Of a stretch of DNA of 64,000 nt, positions 18,559-27,155 are shown one piece after another. The translations under genes were made by a program, and so were the position numbers. The notes beneath the pieces were generated by a model. The model was not told the DNA's origin and did no database searches. It worked only from the letters and a program-made list of their open reading frames with translations. The DNA is from Fructobacillus cardui. Its GTDB lineage: Bacteria > Bacillota > Bacilli > Lactobacillales > Lactobacillaceae. The first letter of the stretch is position 1. Each line of letters begins with the position of its first letter. The stretch lies in the NCBI RefSeq assembly GCF_023218935.1, contig NZ_JAJIAL010000001.1. One strand, 5' to 3'.

Positions 18559-18586
18559 AAAGAGTTGCTCAAGCAGCTCTTTTTTT
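18559..18586 (+). terminator. Terminator after pgl
   Basis: AGAGTTGCT and AGCAGCTCT arms with a CA loop are followed by a T-run. A CTGATTT heptamer lies just before it. Confidence 0.8.
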
Positions 18587-18610
18587 ACGCCCTTTTTCGT
18601 CAAAGTAATC

Positions 18611-18644
18611 AAAAAAGACTCTTGCAATGAGCAAGAGTCTTTAA
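18611..18644 (-). terminator. Terminator after the glutamine ABC gene
   Basis: On the minus strand AAAGACTCTTGCTC and GCAAGAGTCTTT pair, followed by T-rich sequence. Confidence 0.8.
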
Positions 18645-18658
18645 GAAAAAATGTTAAA

Positions 18659-20146
18659 TTAGCGAGCCATGCGCCGCTCAGCATAGCCCAACACCCGTGA
18701 AATAGTAAAGGTCAACACGAAGTAAATCAGCGAGGCAATCACCAGTGGCATAAATGGTTCAAACGAAGCTCCCTGAACAACGCCCGTTTCATACATCAAC
18801 TCGCCGACACCGATAACCGAGATAACGGAGCCTTCCTTGATAACCGAAACAAACTCATTTCCCAAGGCTGGCAAAATCGTGCGGACAGCCTGTGGCAAAA
18901 TTACCAAACGCATCGTCTTGGCATGGGAAAGTCCCAAAGACCGAGCAGCTTCCGTTTGTCCCTTTTCAACCGATTCAATTCCAGAACGGATGATTTCAGC
19001 AACGTAGGCAGCGGAATTCAAGCCCATCGCCAGCGAACCAGCTACGAAAGCCGACAAGTGCAAGCCAATCGCCTGTGTTCCGAAGAAGACCATAAAGGCC
19101 TGAACCAGCAAAGGTGTTCCCCGGACATATTCAACGTAAATGTTTCCAATCGCCTTGAGGATAAAGACGGATGAAAGCTTCAAGAGGGCAAAGAAAGTTC
19201 CTAAAGTGGTTCCAATCAAGACACCAACCACAGCTAAGGCCAACGTAATGCCAGTTCCTTCAACGAAATAGTGACCGTACTTTTGCCAGTAAGACTTGTC
19301 CTTTGAGGCAAACATCTGCTTTTGTGCCTGCTTCTTCCAGTTATTGAACTGACCATTGGTCGTCACCTTATCAATGACCTGGTTGACTTGAGCCACCAAG
19401 GCTGGTGAATTCTTAGGAACAGCAATCGATGTCTGCCCGGTTGAATCCGCTGAGAACTTTGGCTCAACCACCGCAAACTTCGGATTCTGATCCGCATAAG
19501 CTTGGGCAATCGTCTTTTCAGCCACAACCCCGGCTACAACCCCTTGTGACAACTGAGAAATCAGATTGGGATACTTTTGCAATGAAACAACCGTCGCCCC
19601 AGGAATCGTCTTAGCAGCATCTTCCTGGATGGTTTGGGTTTGTGCCCCAATCTTTTGACCAGAGAAGGCTGACAATTCGCCACTTTCATACTTGGCCTTA
19701 TTTGTCTTCAACACAATCATTGTCTGGGGTGACTTCAGGTAAACATGGGAAAAATCAACTTGTGTCTCTCGCTCCGGTGTTGCTGAGAAGCCAGAAGCGA
19801 TCATATCAATCTTCCCAGTTTTCAAAGCCCCCAAAAGGGCATCAAAGCCCATATCTTCAATTTGAATTTTAACGCCCAATTTCTTAGCAATCGCCTTTGC
19901 TAAGGAGACATCGAAACCAACGATTTGATCCTTACCATCGATTTGGCTATGAAATTCGTAAGGTGCATAGTCGGCTGACAAGCCAACAACCAATGTCCCC
20001 TTCTTTTGAATCCGCTCCAAAGTTGGATCTGTTTCAGCTGCACTAGCCTTGGTCGTGAAGGCTGCCGCAGATGCTAATACAAGGGGCAAAACCAAGATGG
20101 CCAAGGTCATCCAGGTCAGCATTTTTTTGCTAATTTTTTTGAACAT
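18659..20146 (-). CDS. Amino acid ABC transporter, fused substrate-binding protein and permease (GlnP type)
   Basis: About 495 residues. A lysine-rich signal peptide (about residues 1-36, ending near ASAAET) leads into a periplasmic-binding-protein type domain (ERIQKKGTLVVGLSADYAPY to about residue 275). A His/Glu/Gln-type permease domain follows (about 285-495) with the EAA-like loop QTEAARSLGLSHAKTMRLVI. Such fusions import glutamine/glutamate-type amino acids in lactic bacteria. The ATG at MFKKISKK is chosen because AAAGGATTGAAT precedes it; a TTG two codons upstream overlaps this site. The ATPase normally encoded just downstream is not here; a terminator follows instead. Confidence 0.92.
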   Translation of the reverse strand: MFKKISKKMLTWMTLAILVLPLVLASAAAFTTKASAAETDPTLERIQKKGTLVVGLSADYAPYEFHSQIDGKDQIVGFDVSLAKAIAKKLGVKIQIEDMGFDALLGALKTGKIDMIASGFSATPERETQVDFSHVYLKSPQTMIVLKTNKAKYESGELSAFSGQKIGAQTQTIQEDAAKTIPGATVVSLQKYPNLISQLSQGVVAGVVAEKTIAQAYADQNPKFAVVEPKFSADSTGQTSIAVPKNSPALVAQVNQVIDKVTTNGQFNNWKKQAQKQMFASKDKSYWQKYGHYFVEGTGITLALAVVGVLIGTTLGTFFALLKLSSVFILKAIGNIYVEYVRGTPLLVQAFMVFFGTQAIGLHLSAFVAGSLAMGLNSAAYVAEIIRSGIESVEKGQTEAARSLGLSHAKTMRLVILPQAVRTILPALGNEFVSVIKEGSVISVIGVGELMYETGVVQGASFEPFMPLVIASLIYFVLTFTISRVLGYAERRMAR

Positions 20147-20285
20147 ATTCAATCCTTTTGTCAGTCACAGACCAACATTTTATTTTTTGTTATCTGACCA
20201 TTCATTTTGCAATGTCTGACATCAAAAAAGAGCTCGCAAAGTAACCAGCTCTTTTCGCACTTACCTATTCTACCAATAATAAGCC

Positions 20286-20312
20286 ATAAAAAAAAGCCCA
20301 CGCAAAGTGTGG
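20286..20312 (-). terminator. Terminator of rnpB
   Basis: On the minus strand CCACAC and a GTGGG-type arm around TTTGC are followed by a run of T. Confidence 0.75.
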
Positions 20313-20705
20313 ACTCCCTGAAACAGGTACCTGTAGGCCATGTTTTGTTCCAGTACTTAACAGGGATTAAGCACCTTCAGTAATCATCTATCTAAGCGTT
20401 GCCGCCATACCGACCATCGTTTCATTTCACTAGGTCAGCCGCCCCTACCAAAGTTTGGGTTGCCCGCTTGTGGGGTTTACCTCGTCTCAAGTCCTAGACT
20501 TTCACCTAGGAATCCGTTTCTATGGCACTTTCAGACCTATTTTGACATAGCACAGCCTTAGCCATTTCAGTCGCCGTCGTGGTTTGCACCACGCCTGGGT
20601 TTATTCTTTATCCCAGCACAAACACTACACCCATCGCAGAGTGTGCGAGCATGGACCTTCCTCACATGAGAAGTATCATGCGCAATTACTCAGTACCTGC
20701 CATTA
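20305..20705 (-). ncRNA. rnpB: RNase P RNA, type B
   Basis: Catalytic RNA that trims the 5-prime end of tRNA precursors. On the minus strand the conserved pieces appear in order: GAGGAAGGTCCATGCTCGCA (P4 5-prime strand), GAAAGTGCCA, GAGGTAAACCCC, CCCAAACTTTGGTAGGGG, TTAGATAGATGATTAC and ACAAAACATGGCCTACAG (P4 3-prime strand). The AAACCC and TTTGGTAGGGG pieces are typical of Bacillus-type RNA. Ends are approximate. The P4 strand reads GGAAGG where nearly all RNase P RNAs have GGAAAG, and the pairing strand reads GGCCUAC instead of GGCUUAC, a compensatory change. Confidence 0.93.
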
Positions 20706-20754
20706 AACAATTAAACCATCGTTAATCGCACTAAAAAGTTTACCACTTTTTAAC

Positions 20755-21138
20755 TTAGTTTGCACCATTTTCTGAACCAAATACGGCTCGTTCCAAATTA
20801 GCAACGCGCTTAATCAGATCCAAGTTAGTTGGTGTTGCGCTTGGTGTCTCAACTGGAGCAGGTGCTGACACCTCTTCAATGACCGGTGCGGGTGCAACCG
20901 GTTGGGCTTCGCGAACGTGATCTTCAGCAGTCAATTCTTCTTGAGTCTGCTTCAAAGCGGTCTGCAATTGACCGACCTGCGTCTGCAATTCTTCAATGCG
21001 CTTGGTGAAAACACCGTAATCAGAAATGATGTCATCCAAGAAACCATCAACATCATTGGGGTCGTAACCGACACCAACGCGCTTTTCCTTAAAAACGCGG
21101 TTGTAAATATCTTTTTGAGTATACTTTACTTGAGCCAC
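20755..21138 (-). CDS. gpsB: Cell division regulator GpsB (DivIVA family)
   Basis: Small adaptor that links penicillin-binding proteins to the division site. The N-terminal DivIVA-type lipid-binding coiled coil is visible (AQVKYTQKDIYNRVFKEKR, then GYDPNDVDGFLDDII). A coiled coil, a proline/alanine/valine-rich linker and a C-terminal helix (LDLIKRVANLERAVF) follow. About 127 residues. The start is a GTG (read Met-Ala-Gln-Val-Lys) because AAAGGAGTGTTTCTT precedes it; the longer upstream frame lacks similarity. It lies between ypsA and rnpB, the usual Firmicutes arrangement. Confidence 0.92.
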   Translation of the reverse strand: MAQVKYTQKDIYNRVFKEKRVGVGYDPNDVDGFLDDIISDYGVFTKRIEELQTQVGQLQTALKQTQEELTAEDHVREAQPVAPAPVIEEVSAPAPVETPSATPTNLDLIKRVANLERAVFGSENGAN

Positions 21139-21396
21139 AAGAAACACTCCTTTAAATTCTAATTGAACTAGGCTAATAATACCAGGAAAACCTGGCAGTA
21201 GCAAGTTCTACAGTCATGCTAGTAACACTACTGTAATTGTTTCAGATTAAACAAACGTTAATTTTTTAAATTTTATCCAACTTTTTGTCGATTATTTATT
21301 TATCAAGGCAAAAGAAACGCCCGGCACGGAGATAAAGCTGCCTTCAAGCAAGTCAATCAGTTAGAGCCACCCCTTATTTTAAGGATTTTCGCTTCC

Positions 21397-21954
21397 TCAT
21401 TGGTCATGCTGATTTTCCTGGTAATCGTTGGCAAATTCCTGTAAGTCATCCATACTAATCGTTTCCAGTGGGTATGGAGACTGTGCCTGAAAATCTAAAA
21501 TCGCTTGATAATCGTACTGGGCTTTCCCCGGAAATTCGGCATCATACAGGAGCACCGCACCATCCGTATGGTTTAGGACAAAGTCCTGATACTGGCGCAA
21601 TTGATACGGTCCCTGATAGTCCTCCTTATGGACATCGGCATAGAAATCAACCTGCTGTTTTAAATCAGCCAACCGCGTCTGGCTCGCCTCCTGCCACTGC
21701 GAACCAAAATGACCAAAGGGCAAGAGCATCGCGACCCGCAAATCCGGATAGTCTGCTTTTAAATCCAAGGCTACTTCAATCGCCCAGGTCTCCACTCCGA
21801 GTTGACCGCCCGTAATTACCCATTCCAGACCTAGGTCCAACTGTTCTATCATCGTTTTCTTGATAGCATACTTCAAAACGTGAACTTTGGGGTCCTTTTC
21901 CTTAAAGACGCCCAATTCATATGTTCGATAACCGGTCATCCAAATCCGGCTCAT
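21397..21954 (-). CDS. ypsA: DUF1273/YpsA family protein
   Basis: About 185 residues of the SLOG-fold YpsA family; in Bacillus YpsA affects cell division together with GpsB. The start is MSRIWMTGYRTYELGVF, whose ATG overlaps the recU stop by four bases. Conserved pieces are WVITGGQLGVETWAIEVALDL near residue 45-65 and AMLLPFGHFGSQWQ. The SLOG fold suggests binding of a nucleotide-like ligand, but biochemical activity is unknown. Translational coupling to recU and closeness to gpsB match the known neighbourhood. Confidence 0.92.
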   Translation of the reverse strand: MSRIWMTGYRTYELGVFKEKDPKVHVLKYAIKKTMIEQLDLGLEWVITGGQLGVETWAIEVALDLKADYPDLRVAMLLPFGHFGSQWQEASQTRLADLKQQVDFYADVHKEDYQGPYQLRQYQDFVLNHTDGAVLLYDAEFPGKAQYDYQAILDFQAQSPYPLETISMDDLQEFANDYQENQHDQ

Positions 21955-22754
21955 GGCTGGTGCCACCCATCAAATTGAGATTGGCCGGATAGACTATCGC
22001 CATCTGCTGATTTGGCCTGGTTTGGCTGAATTGCCTCGCGTGGATTTTTGGTTGGCATTTGTTCTACCTGATCCCCAGCTAATTTTTTTTGATGCCGCTG
22101 TGCTCTTTGATCAGCCACCGGCTGACCAGCCCGTTTGCCAACTAACAAATCTGCCAGGTAATCGTCGAGCGCCTGCAAATAATCCAGACTGGGCATCAGA
22201 CTTGGCTTGACCAAATAGCCTGCTGTCACAACATCGGCATACGGCAACGACCGGTGGCCATCAAGGGCCTGCCAATTACGAACCAAATCAGGTGCTGGAT
22301 AGAGGTAAGTTTCATCTAAAAGCGTAAATTTGATTAAAACAAAACCAACGCCTCCTTGGGCCACCACCTCGGATAAGTGGCGCACTTGGTGTTCATGAAA
22401 GTTCTTCATTGGAAACGAGGTTTTGTTCTTGGTTTCCTTAGCATCAAAATCAACATAACGACCCTGATAAACACCGTTATAATCGGTCGTTGATGGTTGT
22501 TGAAAATAAGCTTCCGTGATTTTAGCTGCTGATCGTGCCGGATAATCAACATTAACAATCGTTACAGGTGTTGGTTTCTTATAAATAACCGCAAGATGGT
22601 TGGCCAAATAGTATTCGTTGGCATCGTTAATCAGGCTTTCAAGAGCCATCCCCCGTCTCCCGAAGAGGAGACCTTTTTGCATCTTCTTGCCGCGTTGAAT
22701 TTGATTTTTCGCTTGCTGCCCATCGCCATGGACACCCTTGGGATAATTCACCAT
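21951..22754 (-). CDS. recU: Holliday junction resolvase RecU
   Basis: Endonuclease that resolves recombination intermediates in Firmicutes. It has 267 residues, with an ATG after GAGGAAACACG. The nuclease core is present: GRRGMALESLINDANEYYL, YVDFDAKETKNKTSFPMKNF with the catalytic D, E and K residues, and HLSEVVAQGGVGFVLIKF. The C-terminal 60 residues are rich in Q, A and K and look disordered, a modest extension. The gene usually neighbours a penicillin-binding protein gene, which is not here; the upstream neighbour is ilvE, divergent. Confidence 0.94.
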   Translation of the reverse strand: MVNYPKGVHGDGQQAKNQIQRGKKMQKGLLFGRRGMALESLINDANEYYLANHLAVIYKKPTPVTIVNVDYPARSAAKITEAYFQQPSTTDYNGVYQGRYVDFDAKETKNKTSFPMKNFHEHQVRHLSEVVAQGGVGFVLIKFTLLDETYLYPAPDLVRNWQALDGHRSLPYADVVTAGYLVKPSLMPSLDYLQALDDYLADLLVGKRAGQPVADQRAQRHQKKLAGDQVEQMPTKNPREAIQPNQAKSADGDSLSGQSQFDGWHQP

Positions 22755-22837
22755 CGTGTTTCCTCGAATTTCTAAGTTACACTTATTTTAACATATTACA
22801 TAAATAAGGCGGATTGATGAAAATCTGATAAAACCCC

Positions 22838-22868
22838 TTGACTTTCCCTCATTTTATTCTAATATAAT
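22838..22868 (+). promoter_or_regulatory. Promoter of ilvE
   Basis: TTGACT followed at 16 bases by TAATAT, overlapping a TATAAT at 22863. It is about 35 bp before the start codon region. Confidence 0.65.
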
Positions 22869-22900
22869 GTTAATCATTGAATAACAGAAGGAGAATTATT

Positions 22901-23935
22901 ATGACGAAAGCAAAAGTAAGCGACCTCGATTTTAATAACTTGGGTTTTGGTTATCATGACTTGCCCTACCGCTATAAGGCAGAATACCACGATGGTAAGT
23001 GGCAGCCAGGCGAATTGACGACTGATTCAACCATCCATTTGAGCGAGTCAGCCGTTGCCTTGCATTATGGACAAGAAGTCTTCGAAGGTTTGAAGGCCTA
23101 CCGTCGTAAGGATGGTGGCGTGAACATCTTCCGCCCCGACCGTAACGCCCATCGAATGCATAATTCAGCAGAACGCTTGTTGATGGCTCCTTATCCAGAA
23201 GATAAGTTTGTTGAAGCGGTGAAGGAAGTTGTTAAAGCCAACCAAGACTTCATCCCTCCTTATGAATCTGGTGGTTCTTTGTACTTGCGACCATTGTTGA
23301 TTTCAACTTCACCTGAAATCGGTGTCCACCCCGGCCACGACTTTTTGTTCACCATTTTTGCCATGCCAGTTGGTGCTTACTATCCTGGTGGTTTAGCTCC
23401 AACGGCCTTTGTGACTTCTGAATTTGACCGTGCTGCTCACGGTGGAACAGGACAAGCCAAGGTTGGTGGTAACTATGCCGCTTCCATGTTGCCTGGTGAC
23501 AACGCCCACAAGGCCGGTTATTCCGATGTTGTTTACTTGGACCCACGCGAACACGAGTATATCGAGGAGCTCGGTTCTGCCAACTTCTTTGGAATTACCA
23601 AGGATGGCCAGTTCAAGACACCAAAGTCACCATCAATTCTCCCTTCTGTTACAAAATACTCACTCTTGGCCTTGGCCGAAGAAATGGGCATGAACCCGGT
23701 TGAAGAAGCCATTTCAATTCATGATTTGGATCAATTTGCTGAAGCCGGAGCCATGGGAACAGCGGCCGTGATTTCGCCCGTTGGTTCCATTACCCACGAA
23801 GGCAAGAAGCATGTCTTCTTCTCAGAAACTGAAGTTGGCCCAAAAACCCAAGCTCTCTATGACCGCTTGATTGGTATCCAATATGGCGACCAAGAAGGTC
23901 CTGAAGGTTGGGTGCAAGACGTACCTTTGGTCTAA
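22901..23935 (+). CDS. ilvE: Branched-chain amino acid aminotransferase
   Basis: PLP enzyme exchanging amino groups between Leu/Ile/Val and 2-oxoglutarate; in lactic bacteria it starts amino-acid catabolism to flavour compounds or finishes synthesis. About 344 residues of the fold-IV family. Visible marks are LHYGQEVFEGLKAYRRKDGG, LYLRPLLISTSPEIGV, the PLP-lysine region QAKVGGNYAASMLPG and IEELGSANFFGI. The ATG at 22901 follows AGAAGGAGAATTATT. The upstream promoter and downstream terminator indicate a single-gene transcript. Intact. Confidence 0.95.
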   Translation: MTKAKVSDLDFNNLGFGYHDLPYRYKAEYHDGKWQPGELTTDSTIHLSESAVALHYGQEVFEGLKAYRRKDGGVNIFRPDRNAHRMHNSAERLLMAPYPEDKFVEAVKEVVKANQDFIPPYESGGSLYLRPLLISTSPEIGVHPGHDFLFTIFAMPVGAYYPGGLAPTAFVTSEFDRAAHGGTGQAKVGGNYAASMLPGDNAHKAGYSDVVYLDPREHEYIEELGSANFFGITKDGQFKTPKSPSILPSVTKYSLLALAEEMGMNPVEEAISIHDLDQFAEAGAMGTAAVISPVGSITHEGKKHVFFSETEVGPKTQALYDRLIGIQYGDQEGPEGWVQDVPLV

Positions 23936-23993
23936 TACCTGCTTATTCAACTTATAAAATCAGGTTACCCAAATAAAACATTTAATGTCCGAT

Positions 23994-24030
23994 AAATCAG
24001 AACGAGCCGCGAGGCTGGTTCTGATTTTTT
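23994..24030 (+). terminator. Terminator of ilvE built from an AAATCAG pair
   Basis: AAATCAGAAC and GTTCTGATTT are perfect arms around a GC-rich loop, followed by T6. Both arms contain the window-wide heptamer. Confidence 0.85.
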
Positions 24031-24042
24031 ATGTGCAAAAAT

Positions 24043-24067
24043 AAAAATCCCAGCTTAATGGCTGGAA
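24043..24067 (-). terminator. Terminator after the 109-residue gene
   Basis: On the minus strand CCAGC and GCTGG arms around CATTAA are followed by a T-rich tail. Confidence 0.65.
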
Positions 24068-24072
24068 TTAAT

Positions 24073-24402
24073 TTAACTTTGCTTTTGATAGGTTGCGCCC
24101 GTCACGTCGCTAATAAAGATCCGGTGGTTCTTAGTAACCGTGGCTTTCGATGTTTCCCCATCGTTTCCCTCAAGGGTTAATTTATTATCCTTCAGCCGGT
24201 ACTTAACCGTCATCGTCTTTTGACCGTCTGAATAAATCGTTGTTTGATCGCCCTTAAAGGTCATCGTCACCTGCGCACTCATATCCCGGTAACTCCCCGA
24301 TAGGTGGGTTTGTTGGTACGTAATCTTTTGGTAGGCCAGTCCAGCCAGCAAGACTGCTAATAGTCCAACCACGACCATAACAACTCCTCGCCTTTTTTTC
24401 AA
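24073..24402 (-). CDS. Hypothetical exported, membrane-anchored protein
   Basis: It has 109 residues. A lysine/arginine start and one hydrophobic segment (VVMVVVGLLAVLLAGLA, about residues 8-24) form an uncleaved anchor or signal peptide; there is no lipobox cysteine. The remainder alternates short beta-like strands (MTFKGDQTTIYSDGQKTM, YRLKDNKLTLEGNDG), like small lipocalin-type extracellular domains of unknown function in lactic bacteria. It is divergent from the response regulator gene at 24647, so it could be a target of that two-component system. I do not recognise a family. Confidence 0.7.
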   Translation of the reverse strand: MKKRRGVVMVVVGLLAVLLAGLAYQKITYQQTHLSGSYRDMSAQVTMTFKGDQTTIYSDGQKTMTVKYRLKDNKLTLEGNDGETSKATVTKNHRIFISDVTGATYQKQS

Positions 24403-24646
24403 AACAAGTAAAAATTACTTCATCCAACTCTCCTTAGGGCCAAATCAGAATTAGTTAACCCTTTCTCATCTGTTACGTTCATCTTACCACACTCCTGTAG
24501 GCCTTTTGGCCGATTTTAGTTCATAACCAGCATTTCTTTTCTGAAAAAATTTCAGAAAGCAATTAGTTAAGATTAGTATCGAAAAGAACCAAGTCGCGGT
24601 ATCCTAGAACTAAAATCAAAACCCATTTTATGAAGGAAAGAGACAA

Positions 24647-25348
24647 ATGGAGACCAGATTACTACTTGTCGAGGATGAGGAAGGCTTGGCCGATTCCCTC
24701 TCCACCGAATTTCAGCTAGAAGGCATTCAAGTGACCCAGGCTCACGATGGCCTGGAAGCCCTGGAAATTTTTAATAACCAACCAGATCAATTTGACGTAA
24801 TCATCTTAGATTGGATGCTTCCACGCCTAGATGGCTTTAGCGTTTTACGCAAAATCCGCAAGGAAAGCGATGTCCAGATTATTATGCTCACGGCCAGGGA
24901 CTACATTGGTGATAAGTTGGCCGGCCTGACCAACGGTGCCGATGACTATATCACTAAACCCTTTGAAACAGAAGAACTCCTGGCACGAATTGAAATCGCC
25001 AAGCGCCACGGCCAACGACTTCTTGAGGAAAATCAGGAATTGCGGGTTGCTGATTTAATTGTCAATATCAAGAAAAAAAGAGTCTCGGAAAACGGCATTA
25101 TCATCCCCCTCACTCAAAGGGAGTTCGACCTTTTGGTTGTGCTGATGAACCATGAAAATGAGCCCTGCACCCGCGATCACCTCTTAGACACCGTCTGGGG
25201 GATTGACTTCGAAGGCCAACCAAACATCCTCGATGTCTACATTAAAAATCTCCGCAATAAACTCGACCAGAATGAAGACCAGCCAAAGCTGATCCATACC
25301 ATTCGTGGTACGGGCTATATGCTTTCGGCCAACGTTTCTAATAGCTGA
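24647..25348 (+). CDS. OmpR-family response regulator
   Basis: It has 233 residues. The receiver domain (1-120) has the acidic pair VEDEE, the phospho-acceptor Asp in IILDWMLP, the Thr/Ser position in IIMLTARD and the Lys in YITKPF. The winged-helix DNA-binding domain follows (about 130-230), ending with HTIRGTGYML. The ATG is preceded by AAGGAAAGAGACAA. The partner kinase starts 112 bp downstream. The downstream PAP2 phosphatase and glycosyltransferase-like pseudogene suggest a role in envelope stress, an inference from context. Confidence 0.95.
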   Translation: METRLLLVEDEEGLADSLSTEFQLEGIQVTQAHDGLEALEIFNNQPDQFDVIILDWMLPRLDGFSVLRKIRKESDVQIIMLTARDYIGDKLAGLTNGADDYITKPFETEELLARIEIAKRHGQRLLEENQELRVADLIVNIKKKRVSENGIIIPLTQREFDLLVVLMNHENEPCTRDHLLDTVWGIDFEGQPNILDVYIKNLRNKLDQNEDQPKLIHTIRGTGYMLSANVSNS

Positions 25349-25460
25349 TTAATTGGCACAGCAATGGCCGATGCTGCGGACAACTGATTTGGCTTACCCA
25401 TAACCGCGGCTCCCAATAACTGATTTCCCAAGATACAAAGTCAAGGAAGGTACCCCACCA
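25349..25460. other. Spacer between response regulator and kinase
   Basis: This 112-bp gap within the presumed operon carries two copies of CTGATTT (25384 and 25420) in the same orientation. No promoter or terminator is clear. Confidence 0.5.
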
Positions 25461-26867
25461 TTGATCAAAACTAAAAGACCAAAGAAACATAAACAATCCA
25501 GCGCCAGCATCATGCTCCGCAGCCAAATCAAAATGATTATCGTCATCACCATCTCTTTTAGCCTGATGATGATTTTTGGCGTAGGCCATAAGCTCCTAAA
25601 CGATGTCAAACTCTCGACCTGGCAGATTACCGCCAGTCTGAAGAAAAATGAGATTGATAGCGATCATGATTGGGATGATTGGCGAAAAAACAGTACCGTG
25701 GACATTAACCATAGTTATATTTACGTCCATAACCTGCGCCAAGATGCCGAAGCCAGATATTACTTCTCACCGCGAGCCGATGACCTCTTGCAAAAGAAGA
25801 TAATTAAAGTGCCCTTTATCAATAACTTGTATTATCGGCCAGGCTTTGGCTTTCTCTACCGACGCTTTGTTTCTTCCAATGGCATTTACTACACCCTATG
25901 GCAAAATATCGGTCCACAACTCTCCATCTTAATGCGTGTGATTGAAGTCTCAGCCATTTTGCTCGCCGTCACTCTGGTTCTCGCCCCCATCTACATTCGT
26001 CGGTTAACCGCCAGATTAACGGACCCGCTCACCGACCTGTCAACTAGCACCCAAGTGATTCACCAAGCAGAACAATCTGGGCTGATTCAACTTCCTGTTC
26101 CTAGCCAACCCACCGAAGTGACGGAGCTTGCCCAAGACTTCAACCACCTGCTTGCCCTTCTCAACCAGCGGCAAGACCAACAGAAGCTCTTTGTCATGAA
26201 TGCTGCCCATGAACTGCGCACGCCGATTGCTACCATCAAGAGTCATGCACAATTAATCGACCGCCACGGTGCTGACCATCCAGAAATTATTGAAAAATCA
26301 GTGGCCTACATCACTAAAGAATCACGAGCAATGCAACAAATTATCGAAGACCTACTGGCCATTCTGCGCGTTGAAACGCTGTCATTGGCATTAACGAGGA
26401 TGAATGTCACTACGGCTGTCAGCGAAATCATGCAACCGTTAGAAAAACCAATTCCTCAAAAACTGATTTTACAGCTAGAACCCAACTTGATGGCGCAGAC
26501 CAACTTGGAGGCCCTCGAGCAGATTCTGCACAATTTGATTCAAAATGCTAGCAAGTATTCAAAACCCTCAGACCCAATTGTCGTTACGCTTTCGAATAAG
26601 GAAAATGCTTCCGTGTCCCTCACGGTGATGGACCAGGGCTTGGGTATTCCAGAGGCCGATAAGGCACATATTTTTGAGCATTTTTATCGCAGTGACGATG
26701 TCCGTGGCTCCATCCCCGGAACCGGCCTTGGCCTGGCCATTACCAAGCAGTTCGTTGACCTGATTCACGGGCATTTGTCCGTAGCCGATAATCCGACTGG
26801 TGGAACAATCTTCACCCTTCTATTGCCGAGTGCTATTGATACTACCGGCCAAAGCGACCATTCGTAA
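25461..26867 (+). CDS. Sensor histidine kinase
   Basis: It has 468 residues. A short basic N-terminus, a first membrane helix (about residues 25-45), an outside loop of about 110 residues, a second helix (about 155-175) and a HAMP linker lead into the HisKA domain with the phospho-acceptor His in NAAHELRTPIATIKSH. The ATP-binding domain has the N box (NLIQNASKYS), DQGLGIP and GTGLGLAI. The start appears to be TTG, with AAGGAAGG about nine bases before it; no ATG gives a better fit. It pairs with the upstream OmpR-type regulator. Confidence 0.93.
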   Translation: MIKTKRPKKHKQSSASIMLRSQIKMIIVITISFSLMMIFGVGHKLLNDVKLSTWQITASLKKNEIDSDHDWDDWRKNSTVDINHSYIYVHNLRQDAEARYYFSPRADDLLQKKIIKVPFINNLYYRPGFGFLYRRFVSSNGIYYTLWQNIGPQLSILMRVIEVSAILLAVTLVLAPIYIRRLTARLTDPLTDLSTSTQVIHQAEQSGLIQLPVPSQPTEVTELAQDFNHLLALLNQRQDQQKLFVMNAAHELRTPIATIKSHAQLIDRHGADHPEIIEKSVAYITKESRAMQQIIEDLLAILRVETLSLALTRMNVTTAVSEIMQPLEKPIPQKLILQLEPNLMAQTNLEALEQILHNLIQNASKYSKPSDPIVVTLSNKENASVSLTVMDQGLGIPEADKAHIFEHFYRSDDVRGSIPGTGLGLAITKQFVDLIHGHLSVADNPTGGTIFTLLLPSAIDTTGQSDHS

Positions 26868-26896
26868 TCATTGATTCACATTGGTATCATTCCTTT

Positions 26897-26920
26897 GCCA
26901 CCCCTTTGGGTGGCTTTTTT
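26897..26920 (+). terminator. Terminator of the two-component operon
   Basis: GCCACCC and GGGTGGC arms with a CTTT loop are followed by T6. Confidence 0.85.
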
Positions 26921-27155
26921 AGTCCAATAAAGGGTTGATCTTTCTTGACCTAATTTGGAATTTAATCGATTTCACGTCATGTTACGATCTCTTACTGTCA
27001 CCATCAAACCAGCCATCGCCCCATTTCACAGACTGTTTACCGACCAGCTCCCCTGTCCCATTCTGAAAAAAATTAAGCTTGGCCTTATTTTTCATAAGTA
27101 GTTCAAGATGCATATGCCAACTAAACTATTTGATATACGTTGCGGAGGAAATACG

